Origin: Torymus aiolomorphi | Taxonomy: Eukaryota; Arthropoda; Insecta; Hymenoptera; Torymidae | NCBI GenBank assembly: GCA_036365515.1 | Contig: CM070877.1 | Span: 68,748,522-68,812,521 of the forward strand | DNA: 64,000 nucleotides | Reading direction: 5' to 3' | Shown: in pieces, positions 23,040 to 36,911 of the stretch | Layout of the letters: every line of letters starts with the position of its first letter | Position numbering within the stretch: the stretch's first letter is position 1 | The notes under the pieces: generated by a model | Seen by the model: only the letters and a program-made list of their open reading frames with translations | Database searches by the model: none | What the model was told of the DNA's origin: nothing | Program-made: the position numbers and the translations under genes

Positions 23040-24856
23040 CTACAACATCTCATATATTACAGAGACTTTGAGCGACACTTTTAGCCGGACTTTGAGCGAG
23101 ACTCAATGGGAGACTTTTAAAGAAAATTCTAGCCAGTAATCAAGGCTAGACTTCCAATAATCCTTCTACCAAGACATTTAGCGGAACATTAAGCAAGAGA
23201 TTTTTAGCAGAATATTGAGCGAGATTTAAAGCGAGACTTTTGACAAGACTTTTAAAGAGAGAGATTTTGCAAATCATCTTGCGATATTTTGAACGAGAGT
23301 TTTGACAAGACATTGCTTTTCGAAAATGATAGATTGAACCGTCGGGTACTCTAATTCGTTACGCCCGGATTTCGGTGCATGCATAATTTATTGTCCATCG
23401 GGCTATTTTTTCAAATATTACAGATCTGGATTTTGACGATGGATTCTTGTAGAGAATGTTTTAGTGCATCTTTTTATTTACAATAATTATGCGGCGAAAT
23501 CCTGGCTTAACGAATTACAGCATCCGGCTGTTTGATTAGGCTATCGACGATTTACAATATTGCAGTAATATTCGTACAAAATGAAACAACAAAGATCCAA
23601 TATAACATTTAATATTGTAAAAATATTGCATTTTTTCACGCTTGTGCAGTACTAATCGATACTACCACTAGAACGTCTTGTATGAGAGGGACTTTAAGCG
23701 AGACTTTTAGCAGGATTTGTGACGAGACTTTGTGATTATATCACAGATAGAGAAAAGAGACTTTGACACATATATTACAGAAAGAAAAAAGAGACTCTGT
23801 GCAAGACTTCGCGCGACACTTTGAGCGAGACTTTTGCAGAACTTAGAGCGAAACGTTAAGCCAGATTTTTAACGAACATTTAGAGAGAGATTTGTCAACA
23901 ATTCTAGAAAGCAAGCAAGACGAGACTTTCAATAAGCCTTCTACCAAGACATTTAACCCAGACTTTAAGGTTCAGGGATTACATAAAAATGCAGCTAATA
24001 AATCAGAGTTTGTATATGATGTTACTCAATATAAAAGCAGAAGACACGAATTTTTTCAGTATTTTTCATCGCGCATTTCTTCAAGAAAAAAATTCTTTGT
24101 TAAACAAGTGTGTTTAACACAAGCTCTTATGGGAGAGTGAGGTTATGTGGTCTTTAAACGTAAAAATCCCCTATAAAAAACAGAAATAGTATTGAAAAAC
24201 CTTAAGTTTAATAGCCAAATTATGAAAGAATAAAAATGAAGAGGCATCATTGTCGCTTACCAGTCATTTAAGAAAGAAGTAAGCGAAAACGTCCACAAGA
24301 AGCTGAGTTCGTAGACTACGCGAGGAGGTGCGTGGTAAGCGGGTAGCCGTCGCGGGGAGAGAGGTGATCCTCTAACCTCGTCCCGCAGTTGAAATCACTG
24401 AACATACTTAAATGAGTTTTGTAGCGAAACTTTGAACGAGGCTTTGGCGGTACTTCTAACGAGTATTTTAGCGCGAGATTTTGCAATACTCAGCGAGTAA
24501 TTAACCGCAGACTTTCAGTGAGCCTTCCAGCAATACATTTAGGCAAGGTTTTCATCGAAATTTCTAGCGACACTTTGAACGAGACTTTTAGCAAGATATT
24601 TATGCCAGATTTTGTGGGAAACTTCCAACAAGACTATTAGCGTAACATTTAGCAAGATTTATAGCAAGTATTTCGTTGTAAACTTTCAATGAGCCTTATA
24701 CCAAGACACTTGGGCGAGAGTTCAAACGAGATACCTAGTGAGACTTTAAGCGAGACTTTGATCGATACTTTGAGCGAGACATTCAGCGAGACATTTAGCG
24801 GAGATTTTTAGCGAGACATTTAGCGAGACTTTGTGCTAGATTTCGTGCGAGACTTA
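23040..24856. repeat. 12-bp-period degenerate satellite, TTTAGCGAGACT type
   Basis: Dozens of imperfect units of TTTnAGCGAGAC recur, clearest at 24721-24850 (AGCGAGACTTTGA, AGCGAGACATTTAG, TAGCGAGACATTTAGC). Quality decays leftwards and the array is interrupted at about 23300-23690 by a dispersed repeat, and at about 24150-24410 by non-repeat DNA. It resumes as a short stub at 30400-30480 beyond the Tc5-like transposon, so the transposon landed inside it. The 82-codon frame at 23892-24140 is a by-product. Confidence 0.75.
23285..23640. repeat. Dispersed repeat R2, copy 1
   Basis: Shares ACGAGAGTTTTGACAAGAC, CAATATTGCAGTAATATTCG and AACAACAAAGATCCAATATA with 30437-30760. Here the stretch GTACAAAATGAAACAAC is uninterrupted, showing the empty site for the MITE at 30540-30680. 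Confidence 0.75.
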
Positions 24857-25690
24857 CAAGGAAACCGATCGAGGTGTCCGCCTCCGATTTTCCTGAATTT
24901 TTTATATGTTGTAGAGGACCGAAAAATAAGAGACTCGCAATTTTTTTTATCGGCCCAATCCCTTATTAAAGGGGTGAAAACCGCCCTTAAAGTTTACCCC
25001 CGAAAACGGTTTTTTTTAATATCTTAAGTTCTAATCGATATTTTGAAATGAAACAAAATGGAAAATATTTCTCCTTGAATTATATAACCATCAAGTATAG
25101 TTTGGTCCTCGAGGGTGGCAACCCTTACTTTTTATTTTAGAAAAACCTTATTTTTTAAACAATTTCTGCATATAATATTTGCAATAAAATTAATTAATTA
25201 TTATAAAAATCATTTTTTGACTTAAAATAAAAAATAAAGTTTACGTGTTTCAGGGTTTTTGCAAATAAACACGTCATCAGGGGTAAACAACCGTTTAGGC
25301 ACAAAATACTTTCAAACTATTAAAATTAATATTTTAAGTTATATATAATGCATAATTTATTTTTATTTGGGCTATTTTTCTATGGGCCCAATTTCCTATT
25401 AAAGGGGTAAAACGCACCCCTAAAAAAAAAACAAAATGAAAAATATTTCTCTTTGAAATGCCAAATTAGCTACCCTTATATTTTATTTCGGAAAAATTTT
25501 TTTTTTTAATTTTTTTTTATACAATATTTGCAATCAAATTAAATAATTATTATTAAAATTCAAAATCAAAGTTGACTTGTTTTAGGATTTTTTCTAATAA
25601 CAACATTATTGGGGTTTAGGAGCCCCTTGGGCACGTATACTTACAATTAGTACCTTTGAAATAAATATTTTGAGGTGTATGGTGCGTATA
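24857..25690 (+). repeat. Left terminal inverted repeat of the Tc5-like element
   Basis: Pairs with 29512-30396. Contains palindrome-like G/C-run modules such as AAGGGGTGAAAACCGCCC and TTTACCCCCGAAAACGG. Confidence 0.85.
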
Positions 25691-26327
25691 ATCAGAATAA
25701 ATAATCATGGATATTTTATTTATTGCAAATTGATTTATCTATAGGCTCAATTTTCTATTTAATGAATAAAAATCACTGACAAAGAATTTGACAATTTTGT
25801 TATTTTAATGTTCAAAATATAATAGCATAAGATAAATAGAGGAATAAATAATTACATGACTATATTTTTATTATTTCTGCATAAATATTTGTATGCAGAA
25901 AAGCTTTTAAAAGCTGAGCCAGGATTAAAATTATTTTCATGGTATATTTTGCAATTAGTTTTTTTTTTTATATCACTGCTTGATAATTATGGTTTACTTA
26001 TAATTTTAGAATATTTATGTTTGCGTATTTAGGCATATCACATTATATTTCATTTGTACTTTTTCATAAATACTTATTTTTAAGTAAATATTTTCCTGAT
26101 TTCTATTTATATATATGAATAAGCGATTTTTTGTAAGCTCATCTTGTAAACATGCATAAGCAAAGATGACGCAAGTGAGCTTGGAGTCCACGGCTGCCTA
26201 AAAACGGATTAGTTAGTCAGTATATTTTTATCGGTTCTGTTGCGAGGTACAAATTTTCGAGAGTCCGCTATTTGTTTTTTTCCTACAATAGAATTTATTA
26301 TTTCATAAAAATCAAAGAATAGAAAAA

Positions 26328-27370
26328 ATGAAGGTAAATCCTATCAACGTCATAAATTTATTATTGGCAGCATTCTCAGGGCTTCAGATACCAGAAAGTC
26401 CTGTTAATCTTGTTGAAATGGATTTAGCTGAAAAATTCGAAAATATTTTATACGACAGTATGAATAATTTTAATGTGATTGAAACAATGGAAGAAGAAAC
26501 ATTAGATTTTCAGGAGCAATTTAAAAATTATGAAGTACAAGCCATTGAAGATGACGCAATTTTCAATGAAAAAAAAGATTATGATGTATGTTCATACGAT
26601 GATGCAGAGTTGAGCTTCGATTATGAAAAAAGAGCAGTCGAATATTGGAGATCAGGTAAAACTAAAAAAAATCGCAGTATAGAAAGTGTTAAACATCGAT
26701 TTAAATTAGTTAATTCAGAACGGCAACTGCGTCGATGGGCTAGTCAAATCAACAAAGGTGGAACTTACAAAGAAAAATTATATCAAATTTCTGAATTTGT
26801 TTTAAAAAATCTCAAAGAATCTTTCGAAGCTGGCCATATTATTCACGATATTGATATACGTAGGTGGGCCTTAGAAGCTAAAAATAATTTAGAATTTAAT
26901 GATGTTAGATTCAAAGCAAGTGATTTCTGGCTGCGAAAATTTAAGAAAGCTCACAGAATTGTCAGTAGAAAAATCAACAAATTTATAACAAAAAAAAAAC
27001 TCTTGAGGACAAAGAAACTGTAAATCAAGAAGCCAGTAAATTTGTAGCCGACATCAAACTACTGATTTCAGAAGTTGGAACTGAAAATACCTACAATGCT
27101 GATCAAAGTGGATTTCAATTAGAATTACATACTGGTCGTACATTAGCAGAAGAAGGAACAAAGACTGTTGAATGTATTGTGCAATCTGTTTCATCAACAA
27201 CACATAGTTATACAATATTACCTACAATTAATGCTCTGGAAAATTGCTCTCTCCATTATTTATAGTTTTAAAAGAGACTAAAGATGAATTTGGACCAATA
27301 ATACAAAAAAATTTATTTCAGCCAGATAACATATGTTTGATGGCATCTAAATCTGGCAAAGTGACATCAT
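26328..27370 (+). pseudogene. Tc5-like transposase, exon 1 (HTH and start of DDE domain), frameshifted
   Basis: Transposase binds the inverted repeats and cuts and pastes the element. The start ATG (26328) is preceded by AAAAA. Residues ~100-230 are the CENP-B/Tc5 helix-turn-helix pair: KRAVEYWRSGKTKKNRSIES, RQLRRWASQIN and DIRRWALEA...FKASDFWLRKFKKAHRI. The frame breaks in an A10 run (about 26990-27000). It continues in another frame to the first catalytic Asp in YNADQSGFQLE (about 27096), then breaks again near 27236 before KETKDEFGPI. Exon 1 ends at a GTGAGT donor (27371). Two frameshifts make it a pseudogene. Confidence 0.82.
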
Positions 27371-28583
<1,213 letters not shown>

Positions 28584-29143
28584 ATCATTTTCGGAAATGG
28601 TTAAGGGATGTATTTTTTCCAAATGTTGGAAAAAATAGTATACTATTGCTAGATTCTTGGAGTGGACATTGCACAGAAGCAGTCGAAAGAGAAAAACCTG
28701 ATGATAAAAACATCAAACTTTTCAAAATTCCTAAAGGTACAACTGGAAAAATACAACCGCTGGATGTGTTTGGTTTTCGTATATGGAAAAATTTTGTGAG
28801 ATACTTTTCCGATAGTGTAATTTTGTTGGATAAGGATATAAGTTTGCACGTACGAAATAATGTAATTAAATTGCACTCTCTGGTGCACAATCAGTTATCT
28901 TCTCCTCGATACGTAAATCTTTTTAAATACTCTTGGTATAAAAGAAGTTATATCGATAATAAACCAAATGAATTTTTAAATCCGGTGGACTTTAGCTTTG
29001 TTGGATCCCAAGCTCATTGTGAGGTACCAGGATGTAAAAATACTGCTATTATAAAATGTTCATGGTGTCAAAAATCACTCTGCTTAAAACATGTTTTGAA
29101 GATGTTCATTATTGTTCAACCTATAATCCTTAAACAAAATTAA
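28584..29143 (+). pseudogene. Tc5-like transposase, exon 2 (end of DDE domain, Cys-rich tail)
   Basis: Continues FRKWLRDVFFPNVG to the second catalytic Asp in LLLDSWSGHC and the third in the IQPLDVFGFRIWK block (QPLD is the usual third-Asp context in pogo/Tc5 enzymes). The tail HCEVPGC...CSWCQKSLCLKH looks like a small zinc-binding motif seen at the end of some Tc5-like transposases. After KHVL the frame shifts and stops. AT-rich DNA follows to the right inverted repeat. Confidence 0.82.
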
Positions 29144-29149
29144 TTGCGA

Positions 29150-29511
29150 TAAGAACTAAATTATAAGCTCCTTTGTATAGAGTTTCTTTGAATATTTTTT
29201 GACTGTTTGTGAAAATATACCTATATTTTACTTTTAATAAAAATTAATTAAATAATAACAATTAATATTTTATATTATATTTTTCTATTTATATTTTAAT
29301 TTTTTTATTTTTATTTATATTTTTCTATTCGTTAGATTAGTCAATCATTTAACTCACCTATTCTTTTCCCAGTTCCATCCTTTTTATTTACCTATAAATA
29401 CGAACAAAATATTCGAATATAAATTGCACAATAAGTATAAGAGTTTATAAGTGACTTCATTAATTACGCTATCTCGATAAAAAAAACTGACACAAAAATA
29501 AACTAAATCTG
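29150..29511. other. AT-rich 3' region of the Tc5-like element
   Basis: No coding; lies between transposase and right inverted repeat. Several AATAAA sites are present. Confidence 0.6.
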
Positions 29512-30396
29512 CATTATACACCTCAAAATATTTATTTCAATGGTTCAATTGTAAGTATACTTGTCCAAGGGGCTGCTAAACCCCGATAATGCTTTTATTA
29601 GAAAAATCCTAAAACAAGTCAACTTTGATTTTGAATTTTAATAATAATTACTTAATTTTATTGCAAATATTGTATACAAAAAAAATAAAAAAAAAAAAAA
29701 TTTTTCCGAAATAAAATATAAGGGTAGCTAATTTGGCATTTCAAAGAGAAATATTTTTCATTTTGTTTCATTTTAAATTTGAATCTGAACTTGGGATATT
29801 CAGATAAAACCTATTTTATGAGTGATTTTTAGGGGTGCGTTTTACCCCTTTAATAGGAAATTGGGCCCATAGAAAAAATAGCCCAAATAAAAATAAATTA
29901 TGCATTATATATAACTTAAAATATTAATTTTAATAGTTTGAAAGTATTTTGTGCCTAAAGGGTTGTTTACCCCTGATGACGTGTTTATTTGCAAAAACCC
30001 GGAAACACGTAAACTTTATTTTTTATTTTAAGTCAAAAATGATTTTTATAATAATTAATTAATTTTATTGCAAATATTATATGCAGAAATAGTTTAAAAA
30101 ATAAGGTTTTTCTAAAATAAAAAGTAAGGGTTGCCACCCTCGACGACCAAAATATACTTAATGGTTACATAATTCAAGGAGAAATATTTTCCATTTTGTT
30201 TCATTTCAAAATATCGATTAGAACTTAAGATATTAAAAAAAAACCGTTTTCGGGGGTAAACTTTAAGGGCGGTTTTCACCCCTTTAATAAGGGATTGGGC
30301 CGATAAAAAAAATTGCGAGTCTCTTATTTTTCGGTCGTCTACTACATATCAAAAATTCAGGAAAATCGGAGGCGGACACCTCGATCGGTTTCCTTG
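29512..30396 (-). repeat. Right terminal inverted repeat of the Tc5-like element
   Basis: Reverse complement of 24857-25690, with an extra ~60 bp near 29775-29835 missing from the left copy. Confidence 0.85.
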
Positions 30397-30436
30397 TTAG
30401 AGCCAGACTTTAATAGAGCGAGATTTGGGGAGACAT

Positions 30437-30760
30437 TTAACAATATTTTAAACGAGAGTTTTGACAAGACTTTTTTATCGAAAATGAGATTATGCTATCA
30501 ACGATTTCCAATATTGCAGTAATATTCGTATAAAATTAACCTTTTTTTAACTGCGTGAGTGGTGAATACATCAACCAGTAGTCAGAGGGTGACTTTCTGT
30601 AAGGAATTCATTGAATTTGTTTATAAATTTCTATTCTAATAAGAGGTCGGTTTGACCTGAAATTTCCCGGCAGTTAAAAGTTAAACAACAAAGATCCAAT
30701 ATAACATTTAACATTGGAAAAATATGGCCTCAAGGTAGCTACAAGATTGTACAATATTGC
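30437..30760. repeat. Dispersed repeat R2, copy 2, interrupted by a MITE
   Basis: Matches 23285-23640 on both sides of the insertion at 30540-30680. Confidence 0.75.
30540..30680. mobile_element. piggyBac-type MITE, 141 bp, TTAA duplication
   Basis: TTAA at 30536-30539 and 30681-30684 flanks a 141-bp insert with inverted ends CCTTTTTTTAACTGC and (rc) CTTTTAACTGCCGGG. The uninterrupted homologue at about 23574-23595 lacks the insert. TTAA target choice is diagnostic of the piggyBac superfamily. Confidence 0.75.
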
Positions 30761-30974
30761 TGCAAGATTAGGGGAGACCCGGGCAAGTCGGTACACCCCG
30801 GCAAGACGAATCACCCAATTATCATGCATAATATGATAGATGGCGATTAACTAATAGTATGTATTAATAGATAACAGCATTGTTGACTGTATGCCAGTGT
30901 AATTTGGGCGCCCGCGCTGAGAACGCTGACAAGATAGATGAAATTTTTTCATTTTTTCATTTTTTCCTTTTTCC

Positions 30975-32275
30975 AGAATTAATAAAAAAATAGTTCAAGT
31001 CACCCCGAGTGCATATAACAGGTCGATGAGCCTGCTACTACAGCCAAGCTCTTAAAATAACTTTAACGAAACGCGATGGTAAACCGAAATTGATTTTTTT
31101 TCTACTTGTAGACCCATGCAAGCCAGGTTCGGCCAGAGCTGATAGAAAAATAGTTCAAGCCACCCTCGAGTGCACATGATAGTTCGATTCGTTTAATGAT
31201 GCAATGCAGCCCTAAAGTCGAATTTACGTAATTTTACGGCCAGCTGAAATTAATTTTTTTACTACCAGTAGACGTATGCAAGCCGCGTTCGGCCAAAAGT
31301 AATAGAAAAATAGTTTAAGTCGCCCTCGAGTGCATATAAGAGGTAGATGCACATGCTGCTGCCAAGCAGCCCCAAAGACGACTTTTACGTAACGCGACGA
31401 CAAACCAAAATTAATTTTTATTCTACCAATAGACCCATGCAAGCTGGGTTCGTCCAGAACTAATAGAAAAATAGTTCAAGTCACGCTCAAGTGCATATAA
31501 CAGGTAGATGGGCATACTACTGCAGCTAAGCACTAAAAATGACTTTAACGAAACCCAACGATAAACCGAAATTAATTACTTTTCTACCAGTAGACCCGTG
31601 CAAAATGGGTACGGCAGGTACTAATAGAAAAGTAGTTGAAGCAAACCTCGGGTGCATATGATAGGTTGATTCACTTGCTGCTGCAAAGCAGCCCTAAAAA
31701 CGACTTTTAGGTATCATTACGGCAAACCGAAATTAACTTTTATTCTACCAATAGACCCATGCAAGCCGTGTTCTGCCAGAACTATTAGAAAAGTAGTTCA
31801 AGTCACCCTCGTGTCCATATGGTAGGTCGATTCACTTGATGATGCAATGCAGCCCTAAAGTCGACTTTTACGTAATGCGACGGCAAACCGAAATTGATTT
31901 TTCTACTACCAGTAGACGTGTGCCAGCTGCGTTCCGCTAGAACTAATAGCAAAATAGTTCGAGTCACCCTCGAGTGCATATAACAGGTCGATGGGCCTGC
32001 TACTACAGCTAAGCTCTAAAAATAGCTTTAACGAAACGCGACGGTAAACAGAAATTAATTTTTTTTACCAGTAGACCCGTGCAAGTCAGGTTCGGCCAGA
32101 ACTAATAGGACAATAGTTCATGTCACCTTCGAACGCATATAACAGGTTGGTGCGCCTGCTGTTGCAAAGTAGGCCTAAAGATGAGTTTTACGTAACGTGA
32201 AGGGAAGTCAAAATCAATTTTTTTCTACCAGTAGATCCGTGCAAGCCGCGTTCGTCCTGAATTAATAGAAAAATA
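30975..32275. repeat. ~160-bp satellite array, part 1
   Basis: Eight monomers share AATAGAAAAATAGTTCAAGT, CACCCTCGAGTGCATAT, GCAAAGCAGCC, GACTTTTACGTAACGCGACG and CTACCAGTAGACC. The landmark recurs at about 31142, 31302, 31463, 31624, 31785, 31946, 32105 and 32265 (159-161 bp). The array is broken at 32276 by Penelope-like insertions and resumes at 37052. About 30785-30975 is unrelated spacer DNA. Confidence 0.92.
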
Positions 32276-33040
32276 TTTCTTAAGGGAATCGATGAAATAA
32301 TGAGTACACAAGATAATTTAATTCATTCTGTGCAACGTTTCGGTAATACAATTATTACCTTTATCAAGCACTGTAAATTTATTTAACTTATTATTTTACA
32401 ATATGTCAAAGTAGTTCTCTATTTACCAAGATAGTCAAACGTTCTTCCCATATTATTTGGTGTAGTCAAGGGTATAAACTATGGAATAATTATAAGCACA
32501 AGTATTGATCTAGAAAAAACAACAAAAACATACATGTTTTTTGCACAAAAATTGAACTCAGCTAGTTAACAATTAAATATATTTTTTACTTCCAGTCCTT
32601 CTTATTTTATTTTATTTTAAATTTTGTGGAAAATTTTAATAAAAATTTTAACATCACAATAATAAATTAATACGTAAGCCAACACAATAATAAATTAACG
32701 CGTAATAATAAATTAACACGATAATAAATTAACACGTAATAATAAATTAACACAATAATAAATTAACACGTAATAATAAATTCACACAATAATAAATTAA
32801 CACGTAAATTAAGCAAAAGCAGTCAAGATTTTAAAAAGAAGAACCGAGATGTTGATACTTTAACGTGTCAAACGTAAGTGAAATAAAAATAAAATTGAGA
32901 TTTGAATTCGGCAGAACGACAACTGTCATGCGTACAAACGTCGAATTCAAATCTACATGATAATTTCGGGCTACTAGGCCCTATGACGGCAAATTTGAAT
33001 TGAATGTATAAGGACTAGAGTTTACAATTTTTTATTTCTT

Positions 33041-33443
33041 TTTAATTTTTGTAACAACTGATTATAATGTGTACTTAAATTTTGAGTGTCTTCTTTAATG
33101 TTTATAGTTATCTTGTAAACGTATGTGAATCATTTCTGAAATTAATCTTTTTCTCCAGTTACTTTCATTATCTAAAATTTGGACGTTGTCAAATTCAAAT
33201 TCATGATTATCTATGGTCATATGTTCATTAATAACACATTGTCTACTTTTTTTGTATTGGCAATATGTTCATTAACTCTCACTTTCAGCATACGTTTACT
33301 TTCTCCTATGTATGTTGCGTTACAATCTTTACAGTTAATTTTGTACACTATATTCGGTTGCTCATTTTTTTCCGTTTTATCCTTTCCTCTAATGATAAAT
33401 TGGTTTAAATTATTTTCTATTTTTGGTATTGCTCTTATACCTA
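33041..33443 (-). pseudogene. PLE1 GIY-YIG endonuclease, inverted arm copy
   Basis: Reverse complement of 33772-34194. Encodes the same NCKDCNATYVGESKR region on the minus strand. The plus-strand frame 33179-33517 is mostly its shadow. Confidence 0.75.
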
Positions 33444-34194
33444 CCTTTTCGGGAAGGTTTTTAAATTTTCAATCCGATCACCCAATAAGCCAAAAAAGAG
33501 CAATGGTAATATTTTAACGGACAGGGCCTTGTTACTTGCCGATGTAAGATTTCAGGGAAAAAATGTACAATTAATTAAAAAATTTTTACTAAATAATTCA
33601 TATCCAATCAAATTTATTGAATTTCATATTAAAAGAAGAATTAATAAAATAAAATATACTAATAATAATAAGAATAATAACAACAATAATAATAATAGAT
33701 ACAAAACTTACATCAGTTTACGATATATACCAAGATTTTTTGAGAAGGTTTCCCACAGTTTAAGTAATCTGGGTATAAGAACAGTACCAAAAATAGAAAA
33801 TAATTTAAACCAATTTATCATTAGAGGAAAGGATAAAACGGAAAAAAATGAGTAACCGAATATAGTGTACAAAATTAACTGTAAAGATTGTAACGCAACA
33901 TACGTAGGAGAAAGTAAACGTATGCTGAAAGTGAGAGTTAATGAACATATTGCCAATACAAAAGAAGTAGACAAACAATGTGTTATTAATAAACATATGA
34001 CCATAAATAATCATGAATTTGAATTTGACAACGTCCAAATTTTAGATAATGAAAGTAACTGGAGAAAAAGATTAATTTCAGAAATGATTCACATACGTTT
34101 ACAAAATGCTATAAACATTAAAGAAGACACTCAAAATTTAAGTACACATTATAATCAGTTGTTACAAAAATTAACAAGAAATAAAAAATTGTAA
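33444..34194 (+). pseudogene. PLE1 RT thumb plus GIY-YIG endonuclease, with one frameshift and one stop
   Basis: RT begins abruptly at SGRFLNFQSDHPISQKRA, the C-terminal RT block of Penelope-like elements. It is followed after a frameshift near 33500 by DVRFQGKNVQLIKKFLLNNS. The same frame continues through TAA at 33853-33855 into the endonuclease: NIVYKINCKDCNATYVGESK (GIY-YIG, seen as VYK/YVG), RVNEHI and SEMIHIRLQNAIN. GIY-YIG nicks target DNA to prime reverse transcription. The RT palm is missing, so the copy is 5'-truncated. Confidence 0.82.
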
Positions 34195-34966
34195 ACTCTA
34201 GTCCTTATATATTCAATTCAAATTTGCCACCATAGGGCCTAGTAGCCCGAAATTATCATGTAGATTTGAATTCGACGTGTGTACACATGACAATTGTTCT
34301 GCCGAATTCAAATCTCAATTTTGTTTTTATTTCACTTACGTTTGACACGTTAAAGTATCAACATCTTGGTTCTTCTTTTTAAAATCTTGACTGCTTTTGC
34401 TTAATTTGCGTGTTAATTTATTATTGTGTTAATTTATTATTGTGGTGGTTTATGTATTAATTTATTATTGTGATGTTAAAATTTTTATTAAAATTTTCCA
34501 CAAAATTTAAAATAAAATAAAATAAGAAGGACTGGAGGTAAAAAATATATTTAATTGTTAACTAGCTGAGTTCAATTTTTGTGCAAAAAACATGTATGTT
34601 TTTGTTGTTTTTTCTAGATTAATACTTGTGCTAATTATTATTCCATACTTTATACCCTTGACTACACCAAATAATATGGTAAAATGTCTGACTATCTTTG
34701 TAAATAGAGAACACCTTTGACATATTGTAAAATAATAAGTTAAATAAATTTATACTGCTTGATAAAAGTAATAATTGTATTACCGAAACGTTGCACAGAA
34801 TGAATTAAATTATCTTGTGTACTCATTATTTCATCGATTCCCTTAAGAAATACAATGAACATGGGTGATAAAGTCAACTACAATAACAGAAAAATATTTT
34901 GAAATATAATGGATCGATCCGAAGGAGGCAGGTAAAAAGGAAAAACAAGTTTTTACTTTAAATTTG

Positions 34967-35007
34967 TGCAACGTTTCGTTGGCATGGTCCGCTAACCTCT
35001 TCAGGCT
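34967..35007 (-). ncRNA. Hammerhead-type motif, PLE3 left pseudo-LTR
   Basis: Minus strand CTGAAGA, stem II GTTAGC/GCCAAC with one mismatch, GAAACGTTGC. Partner of the motif at 36912-36948. Confidence 0.6.
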
Positions 35008-35205
35008 ATAATTTATTAACAAAAAGGTTTTTAATTACAATATATAAAAAGAACTATCACTTGTATAAAGGAATAGTATATACCTTATTTTACCTAGCAC
35101 ATAACGTCAATGAAAGCAATACAGTGGTGTACATTCGTATTTATAGTCGTAAGATCCTTGTATTTACAAACAAGGCCAAAAATAAACAGAGCGATGCATA
35201 GTATA

Positions 35206-35545
35206 TTAATTTAAAAGGCGCAGTAATGGAAAATACAAACTGTTTAATGATTTTACATCTTCTTTTTTATTGATATTGTTTTTATCGCATTTAATATGGA
35301 TCATTTCAGATAGAGTGCGTTTTTTGTAGTTTGTTTCGTAATCTAAAATTTTACTATTTTTCCAGTCGAAGTCATGTGAGAATTTGTTCATATGTTGTTT
35401 TACTACTGCTTCTGGGTTATTAGTTTTTTGATGTTCTTTAATTCTCGTTTTTAGAGTACGTTTAGTTTCCCCTGTATATGAAGCTGGGCATGACTTATAG
35501 AAGAACTTATATACTAGGTTAGTCCGATCCCATTTATCGGTATTA
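35206..35545 (-). pseudogene. PLE3 GIY-YIG endonuclease, inverted arm copy
   Basis: Minus-strand copy of the endonuclease at 36376-36712 (DKWDRTNLVYKFFYKSCPAS, YTGETKRTLKTRIKEH, SEMIHIKCDKNNINKKED). It joins the RT segment head to head near 35545. Confidence 0.8.
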
Positions 35546-35552
35546 GATAGCC

Positions 35553-36712
35553 TAGACAGAAGATTTGAATATGTACATAACAATTGTAAAATTCCTTTTC
35601 ACGACATCGTTACTTGCACAAAATTTTTGTTTTCTAATACTTTTTTCTCGTTCAATAATAAGTTTTATCGACAAATTGAAGGTACACCTATGGGTTCTCC
35701 CATTTCACCCTTGTCCGCAGATATGGTGTTAGATGACTTAGAAACAAATTGTCTAAAAAACTTAGAAGATAACTATAACGTCAAACCTCTCTTTTACTTC
35801 CGTTACGTAGATGATACCCTTATGTGTATTGAGAAAAAACATATCGATCTAGTTATAAATATCTTTAATTCATACAATAAACGTTTACAATTTACGTATG
35901 AACTTGAACAAGACAAAAAAATCAACTTTCTAGATATTTCCTTAATTCGTCACAATAATTCTATTATTACAGATTGGTTTAACAAACCCCCCTCTTCCGG
36001 TAGACTGACAAATTATCTCTCCAACCATCCCACTCAACAAAAAATAAACATAGACTATAACCTCGTCGATAGGGCTATTTCTCTTTCACACAAACAATTT
36101 CATAACAAAAATCTAAAAATGGTCAATCAAATCCTAAGAGACAATAATTACCCTAACAAATTTATCAACCGTCATACACGTATTAGGATGCACACAATTA
36201 AACATAAACAACCCTAAAAAAGTACACCATTACACAATAGATCTATCTCTTACATCTCTTTATCGTTTAATGACCAATACGAAAAAATAGCAGCAATTTT
36301 AAAACCATTCAAATTTTGTGCTCTACCCATAGTTAAAAAAAGTTTCAACTCAGTTATCAAACTAGGTAAAGACCATACCGATAAATGGGACCGGACTAAC
36401 CTAGTATATAAGTTCTTCTGTAAGTCATTCCCAGCTTCATATACAGGGGAAACTAAACGTACTCTAAAAACGAGAATTAAAGAACATCAAAAAGCTAATA
36501 ACCCAGAAGGAGTAGTAAAACAACATATGAACAAATTCTCACATGACTTCGACTGGAAAAATAGTAAAATTTTAGATTACGAAACAAACTACAAAAAACG
36601 AACTCTATCTGAAATGATCCATATTAAATGCGATAAAAACAATATCAATAAGAAAGAAGATGTAAAATCATTGAACAGTTTGTATTTTCCGTTACTGCGC
36701 CTTTTAAATTAA
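35553..36712 (+). pseudogene. PLE3 reverse transcriptase + GIY-YIG endonuclease, single stop
   Basis: One continuous frame of ~385 codons interrupted only by TAA at 36215-36217. RT blocks in order: YRQIEGTPMGSPISPLSADM, the catalytic box YFRYVDDTLMCIEKKH, KINFLDISLIR, then SGRLTNYLSNHPTQQK and LVDRAISLSH in the thumb. After the stop come the connector and the endonuclease NLVYKFFCKSFPASYTGETK and SEMIHI. The fingers/palm N-terminus is absent, so this is a 5'-truncated insertion. RT plus GIY-YIG in one protein defines Penelope-like elements. Confidence 0.88.
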
Positions 36713-36911
36713 TACTATGCATCACTCTGTTTATTTGTGGCCTTGTTTGTAAATACAAGGATCTTACGACTATAAATAGGAATGTACACCACTGAATTGC
36801 TTACATTGACGTTATGTGCTAGGTAAAATAAGATATATACTATTCCTTTATACAAGTGATAGTTCTTTTTATATATCGTAATTAAAAACCTTTTTGTTAA
36901 TAAATTATAGC

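Larger units (their letters stand above)
32276..34855 (+). mobile_element. Penelope-like element PLE1 with inverted second arm
   Basis: The left arm (32276-33443) and right arm (33772-34855) are inverted copies, each holding a GIY-YIG endonuclease segment and a pseudo-LTR with a hammerhead-like motif. Between them lies a piece of RT thumb present only once and in plus orientation. The most economical reading is a 5'-truncated plus-strand copy with a shorter copy fused head to head. The ribozyme-like motifs (about 32335-32375 minus, 34752-34795 plus) have perfect stems and GAAACGTTG, but TTGATAA in place of CTGANGA. Left pseudo-LTR carries extra ~17-bp units (AATAATAAATTAACAC, 32655-32812). 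Confidence 0.8.

Noticed and set aside
33179..33517. 112-codon hydrophobic plus-strand frame
   Set aside because: Mostly antisense of the inverted PLE1 endonuclease arm; only its last ~24 codons are genuine RT.
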